A stretch of DNA of 64,000 nucleotides from Escallonia rubra (GCA_033065855.1 JAVXUO010002765.1:186001-250000), one strand, 5' to 3'; positions 31,883-42,751 are shown, counted from the first letter of the stretch. Made by a program: numbers and translations. The notes: a model not told the origin generated them from the sequence alone.

Positions 31883-32149
31883 ACCCGGCAAACCTCCTTT
31901 GATGACTTTGTATTTGTTATGCATTTGAGTCTCAACTGCGAAAACGTTGATGGTGTGACATGTGACATTGTATACATTTGTATTTAGGAGTTGGGTGGAG
32001 GGATTGGTTTGATTAAGTTCAATGTAGATGAATTGGTTGATTAAATTGTGATGTGCACTGAAGAAACAAATTTGAATTTTTTAAAATAACAAAAATTTTA
32101 AAACAATTGTTGTTGACTTTCTGCCAGCAAAAGTATTTCAAGCAATTCT

Positions 32150-32840
32150 CCAACTTTTAGCGCCGGAATTCCGTCCCTAAAAATCTCTAACTACGCACTT
32201 TTAATTAGCGAAAAAATTCTGTAGCAAAAATCCTCCAACTTGTAGCGACGACAGAAAATAGAGAATCTATTAAAAAAACTCCTTCTGTCCCACATAATTA
32301 GATCACTTTTTTTTTTGCACACAGATTAAGGATATTGATTATATATTGCATGTTTCTCATCCTACCCTCTAGAGAGAGATGAGGAAAAAAGTGGGCCAAA
32401 AAACAGAAAATTGATTAGTGGAGTGTTAAATATAGAGAGAGAAATAAATTATAAAAGTGTAAGAAGGTGGGTCAGGAAAGATAAAATGAGTTGGTAGAGA
32501 GTTAAATGTGGAGAAGGAAATAAAATAAAAAAAGTATAAAAATGATAAATATGTAAAAATACTTATAAATTTGAAGAGTGGGCAATTTTTGTGGGACGAC
32601 TGAAAAAGGGAATATGATCAATTTATGTGGGATGGAGGGAGTACTATTATCCGAATTCCGTCGATAAAGGTAAAACCTGTCGATAGAAGTCTGATTTTTA
32701 CCGACAGATTACAACAACCCGTCGGTAGTTTTTTAGAGACGGAGTTATTCTTAGCGCGGAAATCTTGTCGGTAAAAGGCTTTAGAATAGGGTCTTTACCC
32801 ATGAAAATTTCTGTCGGTAAATATTCTTTTTCTTGTAGTG
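32150..32840. mobile_element. CACTA-like MITE 2, containing a nested Stowaway-like MITE
   Basis: The right end ttcttgtagtg (32830-32840) is a CACTA terminus. Subterminal motifs ccggaattccgt (32162) and ccgaattccgtcg (32651), with several cgtcggtaa variants, lie on both sides of the nested MITE 32278-32640. The left terminus was not found, so the start is approximate. Confidence 0.5.
32278..32640. mobile_element. Stowaway-like MITE, third copy
   Basis: The left end actccttctgtcccacataa and right end atgtgggatggagggag are inverted repeats of about 28 bp, with TA following on the right. The interior (gtttctcatcctaccctct, gattagtggagtgttaaata, gagagagaa) matches the copies at 20256 and 23463. 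An internal duplication of the gttaaatgtgga block makes it longer than copy A. Confidence 0.7.
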
Positions 32841-33065
32841 CATTAATTGCGGTCAACAACCACATAACCTCAAAACAAAGACATCGAAGGAACCACTGCC
32901 GAGGGCCGTCGGTGCCACAATATAAAAGGAGCATGGTCCAACATTGAATTACTGAGTTATAGGCCTCTGCCTCAGGGTGTAAGAGAAGCCAAGCAGAATT
33001 AGTCATTGCACGGTTTGATTTCTCGCACATAAAACATAAGAAAACAAGGGTCATTAAGGAACGGT
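32841..33065 (-). pseudogene. LINE ORF2 fragment, end of endonuclease domain
   Basis: The minus strand reads EKSNRAMTNSAWLLLHPEAE, then AYNSVIQCWTMLLLYCGTDG and FLRCLCFEVMWL. This follows the pattern of the plant LINE endonuclease C-terminus: a LDRA...W...FP.A start, an SDH.PLLL block and a RPFRFE.MWL end. The Ser-Asp-His catalytic triplet has decayed (WTM in its place). The CACTA element ending at 32840 interrupts it directly after the FEVMWLLTA motif. The longer open frame at 32698-33111 is a chimera of this fragment and CACTA sequence. Confidence 0.55.
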
Positions 33066-33180
33066 CTGTTTTTAAACATGAGAATTTTATGTCATTAAAA
33101 AGCGGCCACAAATAATAATTGGTAAACTTTTTTTGTTAAACATGAGAATTTTATGTCATTAAGGAACGGTCCGTTTTCTC
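33040..33180. repeat. Direct repeat of about 25 bp
   Basis: The phrase aaacatgagaattttatgtc occurs at about 33074 and 33138, and cattaaggaacggtc at about 33053 and 33158. No function is apparent. Confidence 0.7.
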
Positions 33181-33592
33181 AGTTACAAGGGTTCCTATGT
33201 TACCTTCTAAGAATACCAATGTACATAAGAGTAAACTAGTACAACCGCATCGAAACTGAAATTAATGCGAGTTATTGAGCGTATCTCTTAACTATACTAA
33301 ATTCTTGCTTGAACGATTCTTTAAAGCAGATTCAGCATCGAGTTGGAATAATTTGTTGTCTGGCCAGGGAAAGAGCCGGAATTAATTGGTAAATCTGTTC
33401 TTTGTTTTTCGGTTTGAGAATTGGGAAATCGAATGCGGCTAAAGTGTACAAATTGGTTACCCGTAGGAGGTTTGCTGAAGTAGAGTAACTGCCCACATGT
33501 GTTTAACAGCAGCCTCGTGGAAAGCCTTATGAGTTCTGCTCGTGCCAACTTTTTTGTTCCGTTAAAAGGTTAAAACCGCGTCACTCACCTCT

Positions 33593-33598
33593 TATAAA
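33593..33598 (+). promoter_or_regulatory. TATA box of the third microprotein gene
   Basis: The sequence tataaa in cacctcttataaagg lies 142 bp before the ATG at 33735. The surrounding cacctctt resembles the cacctcta that precedes the TATA box in the other two copies. It sits only 8 bp before the upstream in-frame ATG at 33606, which is therefore too close to be in the transcript. Confidence 0.6.
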
Positions 33599-33734
33599 GG
33601 AGGCCATGTGCGCGTGTTCATCAACGAAACTCACAGCTAAGTTCCCAGAATCACACCCACACACACACAGCCACACACACACTGACACGCAGTCAAACAC
33701 GCAGAAAGGAGAGAGAGGGAGAGGGGGAATACCT

Positions 33735-33938
33735 ATGGTGGGCGTATGTGGTGAAGACTGGGAGGAGAAAGAGATGGGGAGGCAGCAAGCGCCTGGGGCG
33801 TGTCCATACTGCGGTGGGAAGGTGCAAGCGGTGGACGTGGAAGGCAGGTGGAGGTTTTGTTTCCTACCCATTTGTTTCATAACCAAGAGGAAGTTTCTAT
33901 GTACTCTGTGTTCCAAACGGTTGGTCTTGTACTCTTAG
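33735..33938 (+). CDS. Zinc-ribbon-like microprotein, paralog 3 (67 aa)
   Basis: This copy has 67 residues: a distinct N-terminus (MVGVCGEDWEEKEMG) joined to the shared RQQAPGACPYCGGKVQAVDV core and KRKFLCTLCSKRLVLYS end. Cysteines lie at 23, 26, 42, 47, 56 and 59, matching the other copies with an offset of two. Conservative changes (Y to F, R to K, VI to IT) suggest selection on the protein. The flanks do not align with units A and B, so it is an older paralog. The 5' leader has CA repeats and a gagagaggga stretch. The start at 33735 is preferred over the in-frame ATG at 33606 because of the TATA position. Function unknown. Confidence 0.85.
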   Translation: MVGVCGEDWEEKEMGRQQAPGACPYCGGKVQAVDVEGRWRFCFLPICFITKRKFLCTLCSKRLVLYS

Positions 33939-34125
33939 TTTCAACCCCTGTGCATTAGGGAGGGCTTTGAATTGCTATTGTATTCAGTTTGTTTGATTTA
34001 GCTTAGCATCGTTTCAATAGTGGAAGTACTCCTTGTTCCAAAGGTTTGGTCTTGTATTCTTACTTTTAAACCCGTATGCATGTGGGTAAGGTTAAGCTAA
34101 TATCTTATTCAGTTTCTTAGAATGG
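33905..34125. repeat. Tandem duplication of the 3' end of paralog 3
   Basis: The phrase gttccaaacggttggtcttg near 33909 is repeated as gttccaaaggtttggtcttg near 34035. Downstream bases (actcttag / attcttac, ttattcagttt) also match. The unit is about 126 bp. The second unit repeats the last codons and 3' flank but has no start and no knuckles. Confidence 0.75.
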
Positions 34126-35864
34126 TGAAAGGACATTTGGGGTCTATTCTCTAACCAATCACATGTTAGCTGTTGTATAAACAGTTACATGGTTAAAGAG
34201 AGTTGCCTCAAATGAATCTATCTCCGATCAATATCTTAAACACAGTAATGATTGACATTATAAAGGTGTAATCATATCACGATTCTACCTTTTTGTAACT
34301 ATATCAGCATCTGATCCCTTGGAAACAATGACATTTTTGTTTTACATCAACGGACGCTCTGAATCGGCTCCCAGTAAAGCAGATAAAACACGAAAAGTTT
34401 GCTGTCGAAATTCTTTGTTGTTTCCATTGCGTTTACAGAAGATTGTAGTTTATTCTAGATCGAGCTACAAGCTCTCGAATTGATGTTTTTGCCAACAAGA
34501 AAAATCTGATGAGCTGTTAATGTCTTCGCGAGATTTCTTGAATACCATTTTATGGAAACCTTGTTGATGCAAGAGAGACCGGAATGAAGCGTTCTTGAAA
34601 GCCTAGCTAAGACACTCCATTTTGCGCAAGTGCAGACACTCCATTGAAGTTGTGGTGAGACGGTGGTAGGTGGTCATATCTGTGCGTTTGCGTCTGTGTG
34701 CGCGCATGTTTGTGTTTGGGTGAGTTGGTTGTTGGGGGGGGGGGGGGGGGGCAGGGGATGCTGATGAAGGACAAGGACGGCGGTCGGTGGCACAGGTCTA
34801 TGGGTGTGTGTAGGGTAGGGGTGCGTGCGTGTACGATGGCAAAAAGTGGTTTGGTGTTTGGTGGCAGTTGTGGAGGCTTCGACAGCCGTGGTGATGGGCA
34901 GTGGTTGGGTAGTGCCGTCGGTGTGGTGGCTGGTGTTCAAGAAGAGGAAGATTCTTAAGGGGGCAATTTTGGTGGATCGGGCTAAATAGTATGATTTCCT
35001 AACTTTTTTTGACTGTTCCTGACGGAAGAGGGCGTTAGTGTGAAACTACTTCAAACCACATGATCCGGAGTATAATAATTTCAATAGTTAGGCATAGCCG
35101 TATATATCAAATAGAGACCTCATGATTGATGAGTGTAATTAACCTTTAACTTAAAGTCGATACCCAAAATTAGCCCAGTAGGTTAAGTAATTATGGAACT
35201 ATTGGTAACTACTGTGAAGAAAAGTAATTGATTGACAACCTCGCCTCCAGGAAGAGGTTACGGATACAACACTTTCATAACGTGCATCGTCACTATTTTG
35301 GCGTTGTAGCTATATCGGTGTTATAACTGCGGTAAAAATTTTGCCTCCTCAACAAAGTGTGGAGTGAATTGGCCATTCAATGAGTTGTATGACAATAGCA
35401 ATACCATTCAAGGACTTGTATGGACTGGCCATCCCTGGCGCATGTTACCTAGAGGTTGAATATCAAAGAAAATTATACCAGGACAAACTTCTTTTCCTTG
35501 ATAAAATACATGCGCCTGTCCCCACATAAGGTAGCTTTTTCTCTCTGGTCACATTCTTGAGAGACAGAGAATGGGGAGGGGGAGAAGTACAATAATGATT
35601 TTGGTTTGTACAGTGAGACACTTAATAACCTTCTTACTATTTACACAACCTGTATAAATAGTCATTATACATTTTGAATTCAGCAACAAACCATTAGCTT
35701 GAGTACCAAATATTTTGTGAGATGCGGTTACATGTACATCTTGTAAATGATAAATGCATATAACTGTAGAAGGTATGACATGTAACCCACGCAACAAGTC
35801 TATACTAAATTAGTGCAAGTCTTAGTAACTATTTTTATTCATCATATTTCATCACGTCAGCTTA
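34126..35864. other. No gene seen; G-tract and GT-rich patch
   Basis: A run of about 18 G (34734-34751) lies within GT/GGT-rich sequence at 34660-34930. The minus-strand frame at 35549-35797 shows no domain that I recognise. Confidence 0.4.
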
Positions 35865-35990
35865 TGCATATGAGGTTAAGTCATACACCCAGTGGACAAA
35901 ATGGAAACCAAGGCTCAATAAAACTTGAACTAGCAACTTCAAGAACAATTCTCTACTATATTTACCAGTTGAACTATCCATCACCTCTCA
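35850..35990 (-). mobile_element. SINE-like sequence with a tRNA-derived head
   Basis: On the minus strand, tagttcaactgg (35965-35976) matches the RNA polymerase III A box of tRNA genes. The sequence tagttcaagttt (35921-35932) approximates the B box, about 32 bases on, which is the spacing in tRNAs and plant SINE heads. The stems of a real tRNA do not close well, so a decayed SINE (body towards lower coordinates, to about 35820) is more likely than a tRNA gene. Confidence 0.45.
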
Positions 35991-36047
35991 GATTCTCTAT
36001 AAACAAGACTATATATATACTTGTTATTTAAATCATTTTCAAATCTT

Positions 36048-36078
36048 GCTAGAGAGAGAGAGAGAGAGAGAGAGAGTG
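36048..36078. repeat. (GA)n microsatellite
   Basis: About 26 bases of uninterrupted alternating GA. Confidence 0.95.
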
Positions 36079-36099
36079 CAGCCTAGTTATTGTTGCTCT

Positions 36100-36315
36100 T
36101 GCTAAATGTACGGCTTGTTATCATTGAAAATGCCAGTGGTTGAAGCTTCACCTTCAATTTAATACGTACTTGTTGAAGCTGTGATTAGGATACAACATAC
36201 TGAATTGCTAAACGTACGGCTTGTCATCATTGAAAATGCCAGTGGTTGAAGCTTCACCTCTTCAATTTAATACATACTTGTTGAAGCTGTGATCAGTCAT
36301 ACAGCATACTGAATA
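36100..36315. repeat. Tandem duplication, unit about 107 bp
   Basis: The phrase cattgaaaatgccagtggtt occurs in both units (about 36122 and 36228). Each unit starts gctaaa(t/c)gtacggcttgt and ends at cat-actgaa. The units are about 93 percent identical by eye. Confidence 0.9.
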
Positions 36316-36824
36316 AGGCCATAGAGCTATTGAGTTCCTTATCAATGTTGCTCACGTTTATCCACGGATCGGTCCCAAAACTACGATGGAACTATCCACA
36401 GTCCACACACAAAATGAGCAAAAGGAAAGAGAGAGGAAGGAGAGGGGTGAAAAATGGTTTTTCCACAATAAGACAACATTTGCATACAAACGAATTTCGT
36501 AGACTCGACCTTCTGCCATAACACAAGAAGAGTGAAATGATAATTTTTGGCGAGAAAAAGAACATTTTTATTTTTCTATAAGGCCACAAGTTCAAGCTTC
36601 ATATAGGGTAGATTATTAGATGTAATAAACTTCTATTGGTACAACAAAGAAAAATAAAAAAAGTAAGCGAGGTACTATTTTAAGTTATATTGTGCATAAG
36701 AGGTGAAGATGTGTTTATATACACATACGTATCTGTGTGTGTGTGTTTATATATATATTTGCATGCGTACATGTACATGTATACGTACATGTATCTACAT
36801 ATATGCATGTACATATATAGGGCA
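36316..36824. other. No gene seen; TA/CA-rich low complexity near 36716-36820
   Basis: Alternating purine-pyrimidine steps (catatacgtacatgtat type) dominate the end of this stretch. Confidence 0.5.
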
Positions 36825-36825
36825 A

Positions 36826-37045
36826 ATATTTTTCTGTTGAATTTCGAGCTCAAAATGCAACTCTGGGACTCATTTCATAAGATTTAATTGTGCCAAGTCC
36901 GTAACAAAAGCTCTTGTTCGGAGCCCTAGTTTTAAGACTCGGATGGTTCCGGCCGAGTTCAAACGAACATTTTTCTGTCGAATTTCGGGCCCAACATGCA
37001 AATATGAGAACTTGATACCATAAGATTAAGTACCCGAATCAGCTA
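36826..37045. repeat. Diverged tandem duplication, unit about 138 bp
   Basis: The phrase tttttctgttgaatttcgag near 36830 is repeated as tttttctgtcgaatttcggg near 36969. Each is followed by matching catgcaa-type and ccataagatta-type blocks. Confidence 0.65.
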
Positions 37046-37093
37046 AAGTATCATGTGATCTAGAAGCTAAATATTGGGAAGCAAGGAGCTACC

Positions 37094-38358
37094 TAGAGAT
37101 GTCAATGGGCCGGGCTTGGGCCGGCCCAGCCCAAGCCCAACGGGCCTCCAAAGAAAACGGGCCGGGCCTGGCCTAAAATCTGGATATATGGGCCCAGCCC
37201 AAGCCCTGGCCCTAGGCCCAATATTTAGGGTCGGGCCCCAAAAAAAATTTATTTTTTAGTTCCCAACTAGTTGTTATTTACATGCGTCGATGGCCAACAA
37301 GAATACATCAAATTAAGGTTGAGATTGATACATGTTAATTTTGTGTAATATTGACAACCTTTTTTGGCCTACTAACATTATAATTTATAAGTAGTATTTT
37401 TCGGAAGTTTGGTAAATAAAAAATGACAATTACATTTATCAAATTACTTAATACAGTAACTCTTTAAATTTTCGCAAATGTTTGCACGGTATTTGGCTTT
37501 TCTTTCTTTTTTTAATATAGTAACATCTTCTTCTTCTTTTTTTTTTTCCAATAAACATTTGTTGAAGTCATATGCACAATTTTTTTACCTTATCCAAGCA
37601 AGTAGTAGCAACGCTAAATTGCCCTAGAGACTATTTCTACTATTTGAAAGAGACTATTTCTATTATTTAATATTTTACTTCTTCTTTCGTTGCTGAAAGA
37701 ATAACAATTATTTTTTAAAGTGATTGAAAACTCATAAAAAGGTGAAAATAATATTATTATTTTACTATCTATTTTGTTATTATTATTTAATAATATAAAC
37801 ACTAGCTTTTTATATGTATTTTAACAGTTATTTTTTTACGCACGGTGCCAATACTAATTTATATGTAAGAGGGTGGAATTAGTCGGTTTGGCATTTATTA
37901 ACAAATAAGTTCAGCCCAACCAAGACCGCCAAGGCCTCTTCAAGGAGGCTCATGATTTTTTCACAGTTCGATTGTAATCTAATTCTTGTTTTACGTCAAA
38001 CAAACAAATCTTTGATTATTGCACCAAGGAAGAACGATCATCATAATTCATGTTCAGTTTCATTGCTCATTCGATCATCGTTGGACACGCACACTTATAT
38101 ATAATAATGTGTGTATACAATAATACTGGGCCAAAAGAGGGCTTGTGTGTAGGGCCAAAAAAGGGCCAGAAATCGGGCCAACCTTAGGGCCAAAAGGGGG
38201 CCAGGCCAAAAACGGGCCATTTTAGGGCCGGGCCGGGCCTGTTTCTCAAATAATTCGGCCTGGCCCTGGCCCAAGCCCTAAGGGTTAGGGCCAGTCCGGG
38301 CCAAAAACGGGCCGGGCCGGGCCAGCCCGTGGGCCGCCGGGCCCTTTTGACATCTCTA
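37094..38358. mobile_element. Complete non-autonomous hAT element, 1265 bp
   Basis: The ends are inverted: tagagatgtcaa at the left, and its exact complement ttgacatctcta at the right. The perfect 8-bp repeat gagctacc flanks the element (37086-37093 and 38359-38366). Both subterminal regions are packed with gggccgggc and its complement (37110-37230 and 38120-38345), while the middle is AT-rich. No transposase is encoded. It fits the plant hAT family with ggcccgggcc-type subterminal repeats. Confidence 0.9.
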
Positions 38359-38366
38359 GAGCTACC

Positions 38367-38629
38367 TAAGAACTCAGCCGTAGGATCCTAGTGAACTTCG
38401 GTTACGACGTTGATAGTCTCAACAACGAAATTATGTGCCAGACTTCTCTTGTAGAGGGATACTTGAGATAAGAAACCTGCTAACCTCACGTTGCTTATTC
38501 CATTGCCTGTAATGGTGAGATATTTTGCAATAAGGTATAGGGCAAGAGCCGCGATTCTATGTTTAGCATATCTCTTGTCGTTGCTATCAGCTTTATCCAA
38601 AAAATATTCCATAATGGCAGAGAGCATAA
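38367..38629 (-). other. Unrecognised coding-like fragment beside the copia element
   Basis: The minus strand has an open frame of 79 residues, 38388-38627, with YAKHRIAALALYLIAKYLTI and GFLSQVSLYKRSLAHNFVVE. It faintly resembles the helical gag-like domain found with plant mobile-domain transposons, but I cannot confirm that. The copia element is inserted at its N-terminal side. The continuing host sequence lies at 44574-44850. Confidence 0.25.
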
Positions 38630-39328
38630 TGTTGTGAAAATGGTTGGGAAATGGAAACGAAAAAGGCTTTGAGGCGTAGCTAAAGACACTTTCTTTATAA
38701 CGTTATTTGCCCCCACTCAAGATAGAGTTTGCTAATGGGTTGCAGACAAATTCGTTCCCAGAATACAACAAAGCCTGAGAAGAATCGCGACTAGCAATAT
38801 CGAAGATCTCCAAAAATCTTTTTGAAACAATTGTAGATAGACTTTGGGAGATTATGAGAGTATTCTAAAAAACTTTAAAACAAAATGTTTTTAGTATATA
38901 TAAAAACTGAATTGCCTAAAAATATATTTATATGGATACACAAACACCATCTGGAGATCACAGAGTAGAGGACGACATGCCTCTTCCCAGAAGTCGTCAA
39001 CAACAACAGGTGTGAATATTGTCTCTTTTACCGTTAAGGAATTGAAAATGGAATCAACCATTTTCCTTCTCCAATGGCGTCACTTCATTTCAAATGAAGT
39101 GGCAGATGCCACCGCTTCATGAAGTGGTCTGCCGTTTCATTTGAATTTGAAAGATGGCTGCCCAGGGAGTGGCCTGCTTCTCCACTCAAATACTGGTTGT
39201 TTCTCCAATCAAGTGATGGCTGTCTACTCCAGTATATAAAAGAAAAGGCAATCCACTTTAAGTTTATCAAATACCCAAGTTAATTAAATAATCAAACACC
39301 CAATGAGATTTAAGATTAAATCTCAACA
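38630..39328 (-). repeat. 3' LTR of the copia element
   Basis: It is 699 bp, with TGTTG...CAACA ends. It aligns with 43831-44567 throughout, apart from a missing stretch of about 44 bp next to gatggctgcc (near 39155) and scattered substitutions. A TATA-like tatataaaaac motif lies in the shared region. Confidence 0.9.
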
Positions 39329-39342
39329 ATCCCCCACTTTGA
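39329..39342 (-). other. Polypurine tract of the copia element
   Basis: On the minus strand the purine run aaagtgggggat directly precedes the 3' LTR, as expected for plus-strand priming. Confidence 0.8.
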
Positions 39343-40080
39343 TTATTTAATTACAAATTTCCTCAAAATCTACTAATCGGTCTTATTATGTTTTCAAGAA
39401 TGTGTTTTTCAACTTAAACCTTCCATAAGTATAAGTAACTTAAAGTCTTATCAAAGTCTTTGGTGGTCAGACCTTAAACCAAGTACTCCAGAGATAATTC
39501 CAGAATTACCATACGCAAAATAATATCTTGTTTCGGTAAAGAATTATATAAACTCACTCGACACTTTTATGGTCATGTGCTCGATCCTAGATTCATGAAC
39601 GCTCTCGAGAGTAAACTCAAATAACTGTCTTAAGAAGCGGCACCACTTCTACGTTCACAAATGTGAAGCTCTCTTGCGTCTCCGTTACTAAGAACACATT
39701 TAAACAACTCCATTAAGAGATGTACTCAACCTCTTTTAGCGTAACAGACATCACTAATTTATTAATAATTCTAGAGAGACACGTAAAATTAGTGCTAACA
39801 GTCACACTCAATCACTTGTTCTTACCCATTAAAACTCAGGGACTAGTTTTGGACTAGTAATGAGTTGGGTTACCATTATTGGTGACTAATGAATGGGTTT
39901 TAATCCTATCTCTCTAGAAGTTATTCTAACCAACTCTCGAGATAACCTGTTAGTTAGAGGGTCAGCAAAATTTTTATTTGACTTCAAATAGATGATAGTA
40001 ATGATACCATCTTTAATTAGTTGTCTTACAAAATCATGCCTCAGACTCATATGTTTGGACTTACCATTGTAAGTACTACT
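39343..40080 (-). other. Copia 3' untranslated internal region
   Basis: This lies between the RNase H end and the polypurine tract. No coding frame is seen. Confidence 0.6.
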
Positions 40081-41415
40081 TTAAGCCCTTGATAAAGTAG
40101 CTTCACTATCACAATATATTGCAATTGGCGGCATAGGATTAGGCCGCAGATCTATATCCAACAACAGATTCCTTATCGATTCGGCCTCCTTGCATGTAGC
40201 TGCTAGTGCTACAAATTCGGATTCCATAGTAGAGTGAGATATACAAGTCTGTTTCTTAGAAGCCCATGAAACAGCTCCACCGCCAAGGGTAAAAACCCAC
40301 CCTAATGTGGACTTGATATCCCATGTACTTGTAATCCATCTAGCATCGGTATATCCCTCAAGTGTACCTGGTTCTTCACTATAAAACAAACCAAGTTCTA
40401 TAATTCTCTTTATATATCCAAAAATTCTACTATTTCCTTTACAATGCTCTACACTAGGGTTACATGTAAATCTACTCAATTTACAAACTGCAAATGCTAT
40501 TTTAGGTCGTGTGCAATGCATTAAACAAATAATAGCACTAGCATACTCTAGTTGTGCCACCGGTCTTCCAAGATTTTTAGTCAACTTAATGCTAGAATCA
40601 TAAAGAGTACTAAAATCTTTGAAACCAAGATGTTGGAATTTAGATAGAATTTTCTCTACATAATGTGATTGGTAAAGAGCAAAACCCCCACTATGTTTTG
40701 TCACTTTAATACCTAAGATAGTATCAACCTCTCCTAAATCTTTCATTTTAAACTTAGAAGAAAGATACTGCTTAGTCTCATTTATGCCAATCATATTAGT
40801 CCCAATAATAAGCATGTCGTCAACATACAAACATATAATAACACTATAATCCTTAGTAAATTTAGAATTGATGCACTTATCTGCACTATTATGCTTAAAA
40901 CCGTATGACAACACACATAAGTCAAAAATTTTGTGCCACTTCTTTGGTGCTTGTTTTAAACCATACAAGGATTTCACTAGCTTGCATACTTTATTCTTAT
41001 TGCCTAGTAGAACGAACACCCTTCTGGTTGTTTCATATAAATCTCTTCATCTAAATTACAATTTAAAAATGCAGTTTTAACATCCGTTTGATGGATATAA
41101 AGATGGCATATAGATGACAAGGCAAACAAAATTCTAATAGAAGTAATCCTAGCAACATGAGCATAAGTATTCAAAATAATCTACTCCTTCTTTCTGCTTA
41201 AAACCTTTAGCTAATAATTTAGCCTTTAAGGTTTGTACAGAACCATCAGAATTATATTTCCTTCTAAACACCCATTTACAACCTATAGGCTTTGACCCTG
41301 GAGGTAAGTCAACTAGTGTCCAAGTTCCATCCGACATGATAGAGTCCATTTTATCATTAATGGCATCTTTCCAGAATGCATCATCTCTTGAAGTTACTGC
41401 TTCAGTATAGGTCAT
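40081..41415 (-). pseudogene. Copia reverse transcriptase and RNase H
   Basis: The minus-strand frame begins with MTYTEAVTSRDDAFWKDAIN and GTWTLVDLPPGSKPIGCKWV (41415-41149). It shifts through DVKTAFLNCNLDEEIYMKQP (about 41090-41030) and continues as VKSLYGLKQAPKKWH, then the catalytic YVDDM near 40830. RNase H follows with GWVFTLGGGAVSWASKKQ, STMESEFVALAATCKEAES and CDSEATLSRA, ending at 40081. The TDADW motif is changed to TDARW. At least two frameshifts and a stop mean no full-length product. Confidence 0.85.
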
Positions 41416-42730
41416 TGGATCACTGTCAAGTTAAGGAAAATATGAGTCTGATTTAAAACTATTTCTCGACTTCCTTCAACTAGGAAAACTATAAAATCAG
41501 GTGAGATAAAATCTTTACCTAAATCTTTTTCTTTCTTATGCCTTTGACTCCTCCTAGGCTCCTCACTAGGAACCATTGAATTGTCTGCGTCAAAATTTGG
41601 TTCAGTTCTTGAATTAGATACTAAATCTGATTTAGAACTTTCACCTCTAAAATCTGAGATGAACTTACATTCAAAGAATGTTACATCTCTAGATTCAACT
41701 ATCACATTTGATTCCAAATCAAGAATCCTAAAGGCTTTATTGTGTTGTGCATATCCAACAAACACTCCTTTAAGAGCTCTCGATCCTAATTTAGTTCTTT
41801 TAGGATCCGGAACTCTGTAATATGCTAATTACCCCCACACTTTTAGATATTCTAGATTAGGTTTTCTACCTTTCTAAAATTCATGAGAGTCTTATCAGAA
41901 TTCCTAGCGAGGATCCTATTGTGCACGTGACAAGCAGTTAACAAAGCTTCTCCCCACAAACTCAAAGGTAAGCCCGCATTCATAATAATACAATTAGTAA
42001 TTTCAACTAGCGTACGATTTTTTCTTTCAGCTAAATCATTCTATTGAGGTGTATAAGAGGCTGTCTTTTGATGTATAATGCCATGCTCTTCACAATAGGC
42101 ATTAAACTCATTTGAAAAATATTCTAAACATATATCAGTCTGGAAAATCTTAATCTTTTTACTGAATTGATTTTCTACCTCCGACTTATAGGTTTTGAAC
42201 ATACTAAACGCCTCATCTTTAGTTCTCATAAGATACACGTAAGTATATCTAGAGCAATTATCAATAAACGTGATGAAATATCTCTTACCACCTTTAGTTA
42301 CTAAACCATTTCATTCACATATATCTGAATGCACCAAATCTAAAAGTTCAGATTTCCTTTCTACACTTTCAAAAGGTTTCTTCGTCATATTAGATTTAAT
42401 ACATACTTTGCATTTATCAGTACTAACATGAGAACATGAAATTAAACCTAGATGCTTCATGTTTCTAATGTACTTGTAATTTAAATCTGCTAATCTACTG
42501 TGCCAAAGATTAAAAGGCTCAACAATATAAGAAGAAGCAACATTTATATCATTAAGACTGAGTTTGAACATCCCATCACAACCATATCCCTTTCCGACAA
42601 AGTTTCCGTTCTTAGACATAATTAACTTGTTGGAATAAAAAAGAACACGAAAACCTTTCTTACAAATAAGGTTAACAGAAACTAAATTCTTTCTAATATC
42701 AGGGACATGAAGAACATTAAGAAGAGTCAA
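41412..42730 (-). pseudogene. Copia gag-pre-integrase and integrase
   Basis: Reading on the minus strand: VPDIRKNLVSVNLICKKGF and LWHSRLADLNYKYI (pre-integrase zinc region), KCKVCIKSNMTKKPF, then the core with FQTDICLEYFSNEFNAYCEE and KTASYTPQ (42041-42238). The usual SDNG is altered to TDIC, losing part of the active-site context, although the Asp remains. The C-terminal part follows with MFVGYAQHNKAFRILDLESN and VIVESRDVTFFE (41765 down). A stop and shifts separate these blocks. Confidence 0.85.
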
Positions 42731-42751
42731 CGTCTTTCCAGATGTGAAGTT

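Noticed and set aside
32698-33111. 137-residue minus frame
   Set aside because: A chimera of LINE endonuclease remnant and CACTA terminus; the N- and C-terminal parts belong to different elements.
33606-33734. N-terminal extension of paralog 3
   Set aside because: It begins 8 bp after the TATA box and encodes a His/Thr microsatellite; not shared with the paralogs.
35850-35990. Genuine tRNA gene
   Set aside because: A and B boxes are present, but acceptor and T stems do not pair properly and the B box is imperfect.
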